DNA from: Streptomyces turgidiscabies Car8
GTDB lineage: Bacteria > Actinomycetota > Actinomycetes > Streptomycetales > Streptomycetaceae
DNA length: 46,410 bases
Reading direction: 5' to 3'
Assembly: GCF_000331005.1 (NCBI RefSeq)
Contig: NZ_AEJB01000622.1
Location: 1 to 46,410, forward strand
The notes beneath the pieces were generated by a model, which did no database searches, had not been told where the DNA came from, and saw only the letters and a list, made by a program, of their open reading frames with translations. How positions within the stretch are numbered: position 1 is the first letter of the stretch; each line of letters opens with the position of its first letter. This document shows, piece by piece, positions 31,417 through 38,844 of the stretch. A program made the translations under genes and the position numbers.

Positions 31417-32830
31417 GGGTCACCTCCGCCTGTCCCACGCCTACACCGAGGTCCAGGTCGACCGTGCCGGCGTCGCCCCCGCCGACCGGCGACAGCGTGA
31501 CCTGCTTGTGCTTGCCGGGTGCCACGTCCACGTCCTGCTTCCCCTCGCCGGGCAACTGGATGTCACCTATGCCGACCTCGATCTCCGCCGCCACCGTCAC
31601 ATCCTTCGGCACGATCACCTCGATCCTGCCCACGCCCACCTCGACCGCGGTCGTCACCGTCTGCCCCTTGGCGAGGCGCAGCCCGGTCAGGTCCAGCGTG
31701 GCGACGCCCGTACCGAGGTCGTACCTCGGCTGTACGTCTGCCACCGCGGCCGGTGTCCACTCCGTGCGCACCCAGTGGGAACTGACGTCCTTGGGCAGTG
31801 CGGCCGAGCCTGCCAGCAGAGCTGCCGTGATGATCGCCAGGAAGATCGAGCCGGCTCCCGTACGGCCGAGGAACGCGCTGACCGCGATGCCGACACCGAA
31901 CACGATGAGCGCGCAGGCCAGGCCGGTCTGCAAGCTGGTGGCGAGTGCCCCGTCGTCCCATCTCGCGGCCGTGCCGAGGAAGCCGGCGAGGAGGGCGAGC
32001 AGAAAGATCCAGCCGCCGATCCAGCGCGGGCCGCGCGGCTTCGGCTGGCTGGGCCAGGAGGTCCGTATGCCCGGATGCGATCCGCCGTAGTTGCCGTAGG
32101 TGATGTTGACCGCTGCCGTGATGTCACGGTCGCGGGTGTCGGGAGGGCCCCACAGATAGCCCGTACCGCCGACGTGGGTGCCGTCCTTGACGATGGGGTC
32201 GCGCCACCAGGAGGGGTAGGCGGAGGGGGCCGGGGGCGCCTTGGCCTCCGGTGGGGCGTCGGCGACGGCCTGGGCGGCCAGCGGGTCGGGGTCGGGGGCG
32301 CCGCGGTTGCGCGACCAGTAGCCGGCGCCCGCGAGGAGAATGGACAGTATGACGGCGAAGGACAGCACCCCGCCGTTCTTCAGCATCGTCAGGAACACCC
32401 CGCAGCCGACCAGGGCGAAGAGCACGGCCGTCAGTGCCTGGCCGTCCACACGGCCGGTGAGCAGCTTGCGGACCTCGTTCTCCTCCTCGTCGTCGTACGG
32501 CACGAACAACCAGGCGAAGCCGTAGAAGATGAGGCCGATGCCGCCGGTCGCGGAGAGCACCGCGAGCGTGATCCGGAAGATCACCGGGTCCATGTCGCAC
32601 GTCCGCCCGAGCCCGGCGCAGACTCCGCCCAGCATCTTCTGCCGTCGGTCGCGCCGGAACCTGGCCGGCAGCTGATCGTCCGTTGCCGCGTGCTCGGGTG
32701 CGCGCGGTTCCCCTTTCTCCGCGGGCGGGGTCGCCGCGGCGGGCGCGGCATCCTGCGGCCCGGCGCCCTGGGCGGGGCGTGGGCCGGAGCCGGGTCCCGG
32801 ACCCGTCGCGGCGTGTGCGTGATCTGTCAT
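31403..32830 (-). CDS. PspC-domain membrane protein with C-terminal toast-rack/LiaF-like domain
   Basis: About 475 residues. A Pro/Ala-rich cytoplasmic head of about 60 residues precedes the PspC domain (QKMLGGVCAGLGRTCDMDP, about 65-120). Several transmembrane segments follow, and the C-terminal beta-helical segment has repeats such as GVGRIEVIVPKDVTV and EVGIGDIQLPG, like the LiaF/toast-rack domain. This architecture senses or buffers envelope stress and often restrains a neighbouring two-component system. Start chosen at ATG 32830, divergent from a PspC-fused histidine kinase. No strong Shine-Dalgarno site is present. The small membrane gene overlaps its end. Confidence 0.88.
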   Translation of the reverse strand: MTDHAHAATGPGPGSGPRPAQGAGPQDAAPAAATPPAEKGEPRAPEHAATDDQLPARFRRDRRQKMLGGVCAGLGRTCDMDPVIFRITLAVLSATGGIGLIFYGFAWLFVPYDDEEENEVRKLLTGRVDGQALTAVLFALVGCGVFLTMLKNGGVLSFAVILSILLAGAGYWSRNRGAPDPDPLAAQAVADAPPEAKAPPAPSAYPSWWRDPIVKDGTHVGGTGYLWGPPDTRDRDITAAVNITYGNYGGSHPGIRTSWPSQPKPRGPRWIGGWIFLLALLAGFLGTAARWDDGALATSLQTGLACALIVFGVGIAVSAFLGRTGAGSIFLAIITAALLAGSAALPKDVSSHWVRTEWTPAAVADVQPRYDLGTGVATLDLTGLRLAKGQTVTTAVEVGVGRIEVIVPKDVTVAAEIEVGIGDIQLPGEGKQDVDVAPGKHKQVTLSPVGGGDAGTVDLDLGVGVGQAEVTRASS

Positions 32831-32875
32831 GAGTCCATGGTGGCGCTTGAGGCGGCCCGGCGGCAGCCGGTATGA

Positions 32876-32975
32876 CCCTGGACGAACCCTGATATCGGCC
32901 CTGAGACGGGGCGGGGGAAGCGTTCGACGGCAGCCGGGCTCGAAGATCAGGGGAGTCTCGGGGGCGGACCCTGAT
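32876..32975. promoter_or_regulatory. Phased CCCTG repeats in the divergent PspC/two-component promoter
   Basis: CCCTG starts at 32876, 32887 and 32899, that is 11 and 12 bp apart, so all three lie on nearly the same face of the helix. A reverse copy (ATCAGGGG, 32946-32953) and another direct copy (ACCCTGAT, 32968-32975) follow. The array lies between the starts of the two divergent units and is a natural candidate operator for the LuxR-type regulator encoded to the right. Confidence 0.45.
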
Positions 32976-33009
32976 GCCCGGGCCCGCCGGGCGTGTGAAC
33001 ATCGATGGC

Positions 33010-34302
33010 ATGCCCGAAGCCGCAGCGTTGCCACTCGTCGAACCGCGGCCCCCGCGCAAGCTCTACCGCAGCAGCGACGGACGCTGGCTCGGAGGCGTGG
33101 CGCGGGGGCTCGCCGGGCATCTCGGGCTGCCCGTGATCTGGCTGCGCCTCATGTTCGTCGGCCTGTTCATGGCGGACGGACTCGGCGCGCTGCTGTACGC
33201 GGCCTTCTGGTTCTTCGTCCCGCTCGGGGTCGGCGGCGTGGAGGCGCAGCGGCCCCCGTCCCTCGTCAGCACCGAGACCTCGCCGGACGGGCGCCGCAGA
33301 CTGGTCGCCCGCAAGCCGGACAAGGGGCAGATGGTCGCCCTGCTCCTCATGGTCGTCGTGGCGATGGTCTTCGTCGGCAACGTGAATCTCGGCGGCGGTG
33401 CCAAGGCCTATCTGTTCCCGACGGTGCTCGTCGCCGCCGGCGTCGCCCTGGTCTGGCGCCAGGCGGACAACGCACGGCGGGCCCGCTGGATGGAGGTCGG
33501 CAGCCGTCGGCGCACCCTCACCCTCGTCCGGGCCGCGGCCGGCGTCATGCTGGTCACGGCGGGAGTGTCCGGCGTCTTCGTCCTGCAGGGCTCCGCCGCC
33601 CACCTCGGCTCGGTTCTGCAGGCGGCGCTCGCGGTGCTGGTCGGGATAGCGCTGCTGGCCGGTCCGTATCTCGTGCGGATGACCCAGGACCTCTCCGAGG
33701 AGCGACTGATGCGCATTCGCGCGCAGGAGCGCGCGGAGGTCGCCGCCCATGTGCACGACTCGGTGCTGCACACCCTGACCCTGATCCAGCGCAACGCGGA
33801 GAGCCCGAACGAGGTGCGTCGCCTCGCCCGCGCCCAGGAACGCGAACTGCGCAACTGGCTCTACAAACCGGAGGGCACAGGAAAGGACGAGGCCGACGAG
33901 CCGGCCACTCTCGCCGAGGCGGTGCGGCGCAGCGCGGCCGAGGTGGAGGACAAGCACGGCGTCCCCATAGAGGTCGTGGTCGTCGGTGACTGCCCGCTCG
34001 ACGACAGAACCGGCGCACAGATGCAGGCCGCGCGGGAAGCGATGGTGAACGCCGCCAAGTACGGTGGCGAGGGCGGCGCGGTGCAGGTCTATGCCGAGGT
34101 CGAGGGCAGGACGGTCTTCGTGTCCGTCCGGGACCGCGGACCCGGCTTCGACCTCGACTCCATACCCGCCGACCGCATGGGCGTCAGAGAATCGATCGTC
34201 GGCCGTATGGAGCGCCACGGCGGTACGGCGCGGCTGCGCGCGGTACCGAGCGGCGGCACGGAGGTCGAGCTGGAGATGGAGAGGGCGGAGAACACGTCAT
34301 GA
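33010..34302 (+). CDS. Sensor histidine kinase with N-terminal PspC domain
   Basis: About 430 residues. The PspC domain (RKLYRSSDGRWLGGVARGLA, then a hydrophobic hairpin) is fused to further transmembrane segments. A NarL/DesK-type histidine kinase core follows: phospho-acceptor His249 in AHVHDSVLHT, ATPase Asn347 (REAMVNAAKYG) and the G-box RDRGPGF. It probably senses membrane or wall stress and phosphorylates the response regulator that overlaps its stop by ATGA. ATG 33010 was chosen because homologue-like sequence starts there; GTG 32995 and ATG 32974 are also in frame, and no ribosome binding site decides between them. It is divergent from a second PspC gene. Confidence 0.88.
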   Translation: MPEAAALPLVEPRPPRKLYRSSDGRWLGGVARGLAGHLGLPVIWLRLMFVGLFMADGLGALLYAAFWFFVPLGVGGVEAQRPPSLVSTETSPDGRRRLVARKPDKGQMVALLLMVVVAMVFVGNVNLGGGAKAYLFPTVLVAAGVALVWRQADNARRARWMEVGSRRRTLTLVRAAAGVMLVTAGVSGVFVLQGSAAHLGSVLQAALAVLVGIALLAGPYLVRMTQDLSEERLMRIRAQERAEVAAHVHDSVLHTLTLIQRNAESPNEVRRLARAQERELRNWLYKPEGTGKDEADEPATLAEAVRRSAAEVEDKHGVPIEVVVVGDCPLDDRTGAQMQAAREAMVNAAKYGGEGGAVQVYAEVEGRTVFVSVRDRGPGFDLDSIPADRMGVRESIVGRMERHGGTARLRAVPSGGTEVELEMERAENTS

Positions 34303-35144
34303 GCGAGGCGCACGGGGACAACAGGCAGACCGGGGCGGCCGGTTCGGCGGAGTCGGCCGAACCGACAGGACCTGCCGTACCGGCCGGACCGACGGCATCC
34401 GCCCCAGCCGTACCGGACGCACCGGCAGGCCGGTCCGCTGCCGCTGCCGCCGCCGACGGCAGCGGCAGCGGTGACACGGGCGGCCGGCGGGTGCGTGTGG
34501 TGCTCGTCGACGACCACCGGATGTTCCGTACGGGTGTCCAGGCCGAGATCGGGGAGACCGAGCGCACCGGCGTCGAGGTGGTCGGCGAGGCCGCCGACGT
34601 CGACCAGGCGGTCACGGTCATCACCGCCACCCGGCCCGAGGTGGTCCTCCTCGACGTCCATCTGCCGGGCGGGGGCGGTGTCGAAGTCCTGCGCCGCTGT
34701 GCGCCGTTGATGGGCGACGCCACCCAGCCGGTGCGCTTTCTGGCACTGTCCGTCTCGGACGCCGCCGAGGACGTCATCGGTGTGATCCGCGGCGGCGCGC
34801 GTGGCTACGTGACGAAGACGATCACCGGCACCGACCTCGTCGACTCCGTCTTCCGCGTCCAGGACGGCGACGCGGTGTTCTCGCCGCGCCTCGCCGGGTT
34901 CGTCCTGGACGCGTTCGCCTCCACGGACGCCCCGCCGGTGGACGAGGACCTCGACCGCCTTACCCAGCGCGAGCGTGAGGTACTGCGGCTGATCGCCAGG
35001 GGCTATGCGTACAAGGAGATCGCCAAGCAGCTCTTCATCTCCGTGAAGACGGTGGAGTCGCATGTGTCGGCGGTGCTCAGGAAGCTCCAGTTGTCGAACC
35101 GGCACGAGCTGACGAGGTGGGCCACGGCACGGCGCCTGGTCTAG
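34299..35144 (+). CDS. LuxR/NarL-family response regulator
   Basis: A 281-residue protein. An unusual Ala/Pro/Gly-rich N-terminal extension of about 65 residues precedes the receiver domain, which has the acidic pair VDDH, phospho-acceptor Asp119 (LLDVHLPGG) and Lys of TKTITG. The C-terminal LuxR helix-turn-helix is at about 225-275 (LTQREREVLRLIARG ... SVKTVESHVSAVLRKL). It overlaps the sensor kinase stop by four bases, so the pair is translationally coupled. It probably binds the divergent promoter upstream and autoregulates (inference). It is convergent with an NlpC/P60 gene, with a 34-bp gap. Confidence 0.92.
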   Translation: MSEAHGDNRQTGAAGSAESAEPTGPAVPAGPTASAPAVPDAPAGRSAAAAAADGSGSGDTGGRRVRVVLVDDHRMFRTGVQAEIGETERTGVEVVGEAADVDQAVTVITATRPEVVLLDVHLPGGGGVEVLRRCAPLMGDATQPVRFLALSVSDAAEDVIGVIRGGARGYVTKTITGTDLVDSVFRVQDGDAVFSPRLAGFVLDAFASTDAPPVDEDLDRLTQREREVLRLIARGYAYKEIAKQLFISVKTVESHVSAVLRKLQLSNRHELTRWATARRLV

Positions 35145-35178
35145 GGGGAGAGGGGTGCTCCCAGAGGACGACGTTGTC

Positions 35179-36294
35179 TCAGACCACCCTCGTGGCGCCC
35201 GCGAGCGGCATCTCGCCCAGAGGTGCCACCCGTACCGGCGCAGACGGGTTCGGGGCGTGGATCATCTGGCCGTTGCCCACGTAGATGCCCACATGGCTGA
35301 TGCCCGAGTAGAAGAACACCAGGTCGCCGGGGAGGAGTTCGGACGGTGAGACCCGCTGGCCGGCGTTGATCTGGGCGTAGGTCGTGCGGGGCAGGGAGAT
35401 GCCCGCAGAGCGGTACGCGGCCTGGATGAGGCCCGAGCAGTCGAAGGCGTCCGGCCCGGTGGCGCCCCACACGTAGGGGCTGCCGAGCTTCTGATAGGCG
35501 TAGGCGACAGCCGCCGCCGCACGGGAGTTGGGTGCCTCGGCCACTCCGGAAGCCCCGGCCGCACCGGGGGTCCCGGTGGCTCCGGTCGCCCCTGCTGCCC
35601 CCAGGCCCTCCCGCGCGCTCCCCGACGACCGTGAAGCGTGCCCCCAGCCACCGCTGCCGCCCTCCGTCGCGAGCCGGGCGCGTTCCTCCGTGGTGAGGCG
35701 GGACAGCAGCCTGCGGGCCTCGCCCAGCTTTCCCGTCACGGTCTTCTTGTGGCGGTTCAGCTCGGCCTGGCGGGACTTGAGGGCGGCCAGCTCGACGTGG
35801 GCGGCCCCGCGCAGCTGCTCGATCTCCCGCAGCTGCTTGCGTACGCGGGCCACGTTCGACGCCTGTCTGGTGCCCGCCCGTTCGGCGAACGCGGCGCCGT
35901 CCAGATAGCCGTCGGGGTCGTCGGAGAGGGCGAGCTGCAGCGCGGGGTCTAGCCCACCGGACCGGTACTGCGCCGCGGCCATCGAGCCCAGCGCCTCCCG
36001 CGCCGAGTTGAGCCGCTCCTCCTTGCGTGCCGCCTCGTCCCGCAGGGTGCCCAGCCGCCGCTCCGCCCGTTCGGCCTTCTCCTTCGCGCCGTTGTACTTC
36101 TCCGTGGCGACCTCCGCCTCCTCGTACAGCCTGGTCACCTTGGCCTCGACCTGCGCCGATGTCAGCTGTGGCTCGGCGTGTCCGATGCCGTCGAAGCCGG
36201 TCGCCGTCGCCGCGCCCGCGAGGGCGATCGTCGCGGCGGTACGGGCCGTATTGCCGTTGAGTGAGCGCTGTCGGGGCTTGCGGTGCGCGGCCAC
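35179..36294 (-). CDS. Secreted NlpC/P60 peptidoglycan endopeptidase
   Basis: About 371 residues. A twin-basic N-terminus and hydrophobic segment form a signal peptide. A coiled coil of about 200 residues (LTSAQVEAKVTRLYEEAEVA ... RLLSRLTTEERARL) is followed by a Gly/Ala-rich linker and the C-terminal NlpC/P60 domain with Cys286 (DAFDCSGL), His in SHVGIYVGNG and the third polar residue in HAPN. It cleaves peptide crosslinks in the wall. The start GTG 36294 precedes the signal peptide; AAGGA lies 13 bases upstream. A 194-nt leader is implied by a TAGCGT -10 (36495-36500). No c-di-AMP riboswitch is present, unlike its paralogue at 37172. Confidence 0.9.
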   Translation of the reverse strand: MAAHRKPRQRSLNGNTARTAATIALAGAATATGFDGIGHAEPQLTSAQVEAKVTRLYEEAEVATEKYNGAKEKAERAERRLGTLRDEAARKEERLNSAREALGSMAAAQYRSGGLDPALQLALSDDPDGYLDGAAFAERAGTRQASNVARVRKQLREIEQLRGAAHVELAALKSRQAELNRHKKTVTGKLGEARRLLSRLTTEERARLATEGGSGGWGHASRSSGSAREGLGAAGATGATGTPGAAGASGVAEAPNSRAAAAVAYAYQKLGSPYVWGATGPDAFDCSGLIQAAYRSAGISLPRTTYAQINAGQRVSPSELLPGDLVFFYSGISHVGIYVGNGQMIHAPNPSAPVRVAPLGEMPLAGATRVV

Positions 36295-36333
36295 GGGGGC
36301 GTCACGTCCTTTCGTACGACCGCCACCACGACG

Positions 36334-36523
36334 ACCGCCGGAAGGCTGCCTGGGAAGCGGACCCAGGAGGGCGGTTGCGCGTCCGGCGACGGCTCGCACA
36401 GGGGGAGCGGTCCGCCGCCGGACTTTCTCGGCGGTGGTGTCCGACTGCCGCCCCTGGCCCGGGCGGCGGTGGGGAGCCGGTCACCTGGTGGAGGACGCTA
36501 AACCTGAGGGTGTGGTGGGGTAA
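36334..36523 (-). promoter_or_regulatory. Promoter and structured leader of the first NlpC/P60 gene
   Basis: On the minus strand TTACCC (36518-36523) and TAGCGT (36495-36500) are 17 bp apart. In the leader a stem CCTGGG/CCCAGG (36349-36354 with 36362-36367) sits inside an outer ACCGCC/GGCGGT pair (36334-36339 with 36370-36375). The same TAGCGT -10 occurs before the second NlpC/P60 gene. Confidence 0.4.
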
Positions 36524-36789
36524 CGGCATGTACGGAACTGGTCTCAGCCGACCGTCGGGTGACCGCATGCGACCGTGATCCCCTTCCGGCGTCGCCGACT
36601 CGCGCAGAGGGCTGACCGATGCGGCGATTCACGGGGCGCGTGGCGGTTACAGGGTGCTATGGGGTGCATATATGCGAGGTGCCTTCAACCACAGGGCGCC
36701 TGGCGGACACCTCGGGCGGACACCTCACGAACCCCGTACGCCCGGCCCGGTGTCATACGGCGCGTGCGCCTCTGGCTAGGCTCCGGCCC

Positions 36790-37143
36790 ATGGACGTACT
36801 CATCCATCTCTGTGTCGGCCTGCACATCATCGGCATCGCCTCCCTCCTGGGCGGGTTTCTCACCCAGCTGAAGGCGATGGGGCAGGGCACGGCCCGCTTC
36901 GTGCCGGCGATGCTGCACGGCGCGTTCACCATGCTGGTCACGGGGGTCGCCCTGGTGGGCCTCAACCAGGCCGACGACCAGCCGGTCAACAACGTCAAGA
37001 TCGGCGTGAAGCTGGCCCTGCTGATCGTGATCCTCGGCCTCGTCTATGTGAAGCGGGACGACGAGACCGTGGACAAGCGTCTGTTCGGCCTGGTGGGTCT
37101 GTTCACCACGGCGAACATCTTCATCGCCGTGCTCTGGACCTGA
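36790..37143 (+). CDS. Small membrane protein, probably leaderless
   Basis: A 117-residue protein with four hydrophobic segments: VLIHLCVGLHIIGIASLLGG; FVPAMLHGAFTMLVTGVAL; KLALLIVILGLVYV; GLFTTANIFIAVLW. A short charged loop (KRDDETVDKR) lies before the last. I do not recognise a named family. The start is fixed by hydrophobicity: ATG 36790 begins the first helix. There is no ribosome binding site, but TAGGCT (36777-36782) lies exactly seven bases upstream, which predicts a leaderless transcript. It is convergent with the second NlpC/P60 gene, with a 28-bp gap. Confidence 0.8.
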   Translation: MDVLIHLCVGLHIIGIASLLGGFLTQLKAMGQGTARFVPAMLHGAFTMLVTGVALVGLNQADDQPVNNVKIGVKLALLIVILGLVYVKRDDETVDKRLFGLVGLFTTANIFIAVLWT

Positions 37144-37171
37144 CCCACCGACCTCCCCCGTCGGCTGTGCG

Positions 37172-38374
37172 TCAGGCCGGGCGCACCACGCTGTGGATCG
37201 CCGACTCACCGTCGTAGAAGATCGATTCCTCGCGGACGTACGCACCCGGCTTCGGTGCGTGGATCATCATTCCGTTGCCGATGTACAGGCCGACATGGCT
37301 GATGCCTTCGTAGAAGAAGACCAGGTCACCGGGCTGGATGTCGGAGAGGGGGACGGTTGTGCCCGCGTTCACCTGGTCGTAGGTGGTGCGCGGAAGGCTG
37401 ACGCCGGCGGCGCGCCAGGCGGCCTGAGTAAGGCTCGAACAGTCGTATGAATCTGGTCCTGTCGCACCCCAGACATACGGCTTGCCGACCTGTGCGCGTG
37501 CGAAGGCGAGGGCTTTCTCCGCCTTGCCGGCGTACGAGGAGTCGGGGACCGCGGGCGTGGGGGTGTCCGAGGAGGCGGTGCCCGGCGACTGCTGCGCCGC
37601 CGCTGCCGCGTCCTGCTGACGCTGCTGCTCCGCGGCCTGCTGCTGCCGGGCGAGTTCCTCCGCCTGGCGGCGGGCGTCGGCCTGCTTCTCGCGTTCGATC
37701 GCCGCGAGCCGCAGCTTCTCCTCGGCGGTGAGACGGGAGAGCAGCCGGCGGGCCTCCACCAGCTTCGTCTGCACGGCCGTCTTGGTCGTCTGCAGCTCGT
37801 CCTGGGACTCCGTGAGCGCGTCGAGACTCGCGGCGGCCTCCTGGCGCTTCCGCGTCGTCTCGGCCTGCTGGGTGATGTACTCGTCGACCGTGTCCTTCTG
37901 GCGGGCGGTCATACGGTCCATCAGCTGGTTCTGGTCGAAGTAGTCCTGCGGGTCGTCCGCGAGCAGGAACGTCGCTGTGTCGGGGGCGACGGATCCCGTG
38001 CGGTACTGGGCCGCGGCGAAGGAACCCAGCTCCTCGCGCGCGTCGTTGAGCTTCTGGGTGCGCCGGGCCACGTCGTCCATCAAGGTGTCGACGCGACCCT
38101 GCTGCCTGGCGGCCCGCTCCTTGGCGGCGTTGTACACGTCGGCGGCCGACTCGGCCTTGTGGTAGAGGTCATCGACCTCCGCCTCGACCTCCTCCACGCT
38201 CGGCTTGTCGTCGGCCGAGGGCGCCGGGGGAGTGGTGGGCTCCGTGGGCGCGGCGTTGGCGGTCTGGGTCAGCAGGGCGACGGAAGCGGTCAGGGCCGCC
38301 GTGGCGAAGGCCGGGGTCCGTATGCCTGCTACGCGCGTTCCCGTAGGACGCGACTTGCGGTGCGACGACGCCAA
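37172..38374 (-). CDS. Secreted NlpC/P60 peptidoglycan endopeptidase under c-di-AMP riboswitch
   Basis: About 400 residues. A signal peptide (basic start, then FATAALTASVALLTQTANA) is followed by a long coiled coil (about 60-265) with a Gln/Ala-rich stretch, and a C-terminal NlpC/P60 domain with catalytic Cys312 (DSYDCSSL), His in SHVGLYIGNG and HAPK. It is a paralogue of the gene at 35179 with the same domain order. Start chosen at TTG 38374, preceded by GGAAGGAG nine bases upstream; upstream in-frame sequence belongs to the riboswitch, so a longer protein is unlikely. Expression should respond to cyclic di-AMP, tying wall cleavage to osmotic or wall status as known for other Streptomyces resuscitation and NlpC genes. 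Confidence 0.92.
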   Translation of the reverse strand: MASSHRKSRPTGTRVAGIRTPAFATAALTASVALLTQTANAAPTEPTTPPAPSADDKPSVEEVEAEVDDLYHKAESAADVYNAAKERAARQQGRVDTLMDDVARRTQKLNDAREELGSFAAAQYRTGSVAPDTATFLLADDPQDYFDQNQLMDRMTARQKDTVDEYITQQAETTRKRQEAAASLDALTESQDELQTTKTAVQTKLVEARRLLSRLTAEEKLRLAAIEREKQADARRQAEELARQQQAAEQQRQQDAAAAAQQSPGTASSDTPTPAVPDSSYAGKAEKALAFARAQVGKPYVWGATGPDSYDCSSLTQAAWRAAGVSLPRTTYDQVNAGTTVPLSDIQPGDLVFFYEGISHVGLYIGNGMMIHAPKPGAYVREESIFYDGESAIHSVVRPA

Positions 38375-38396
38375 GGGAGGCGACTCCTTCCACGTT

Positions 38397-38548
38397 CCGC
38401 CTACCGGGTTAGCTGTCGGGTTCGGGCGGGTGGTTCGGAAGGGTTGCCCTACGGTCCTTGCCCTGGACGGCAGTCGGACCGATTCACCCCAAGTTCTCGG
38501 TGGGTCCCCGGCTCCTGCCGCACAGGGCGGCACGATCGGACTCGGCGG
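38397..38548 (-). ncRNA. Cyclic di-AMP (ydaO/yuaA) riboswitch
   Basis: On the minus strand the leader contains the conserved blocks of this class in order: GCCGAGTCCG, GGAGCCGGGGACCCACCG, TTGGGGTGAATCG, AGGGCAACCCTTCCGAA, and GACAGCTAACCCGGTAGGCG. The closing stem is formed by CCGCC (38544-38548) and GGCGG (38397-38401). It ends about 22 nt before the TTG start of the NlpC/P60 gene, and the ribosome binding site follows it within six bases. An upstream -10 TAGCGT (38601-38606) with TTCACA 18 bp before it (38625-38630) would give a transcript starting near 38594. Ligand binding is expected to switch expression off. Confidence 0.92.
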
Positions 38549-38639
38549 AGGCCGCGCGGCCCGGCGATGTTCGCCGGTGGAGATCGAGCGGCCTTACGGC
38601 ACGCTAACCAACAGGTGTGGCTCCTGTGAAGGTTGATGA

Positions 38640-38844
38640 CCGCTATGCCCGATACGTTTTTGTGACCTCGGCCCTAAACATCGCTCTGTGAATTCGATTC
38701 AGGGTGATATGAGATTAATTAGCATGTTGTATGTAGTTCGGTCGGGCGGTCGAGTGGCGGCAGGAGCTTCGGGCCGGCTGTGTTCGGCGGATGTTTTCGG
38801 GGTGGCGGCGGGTTGTCAGTGGGGGCGCCTAGACTCGGAGAGCG
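38640..38844 (+). promoter_or_regulatory. AT-rich promoter region of pcrA
   Basis: A stretch rich in A/T for this genome (about 38690-38745, with TTAATTA and TTGTATGTAG) precedes the helicase gene. TAGACT at 38830-38835 is a good -10 hexamer nine bases before the ATG, giving a leader of only two or three bases. No convincing -35 is seen at 17-18 bp, and no LexA box is seen. Confidence 0.4.

Noticed and set aside
36295..36490. Second c-di-AMP riboswitch in front of the 35179 NlpC/P60 gene
   Set aside because: The GGGGTGAATC and CAGCTAACC blocks are absent from this leader.
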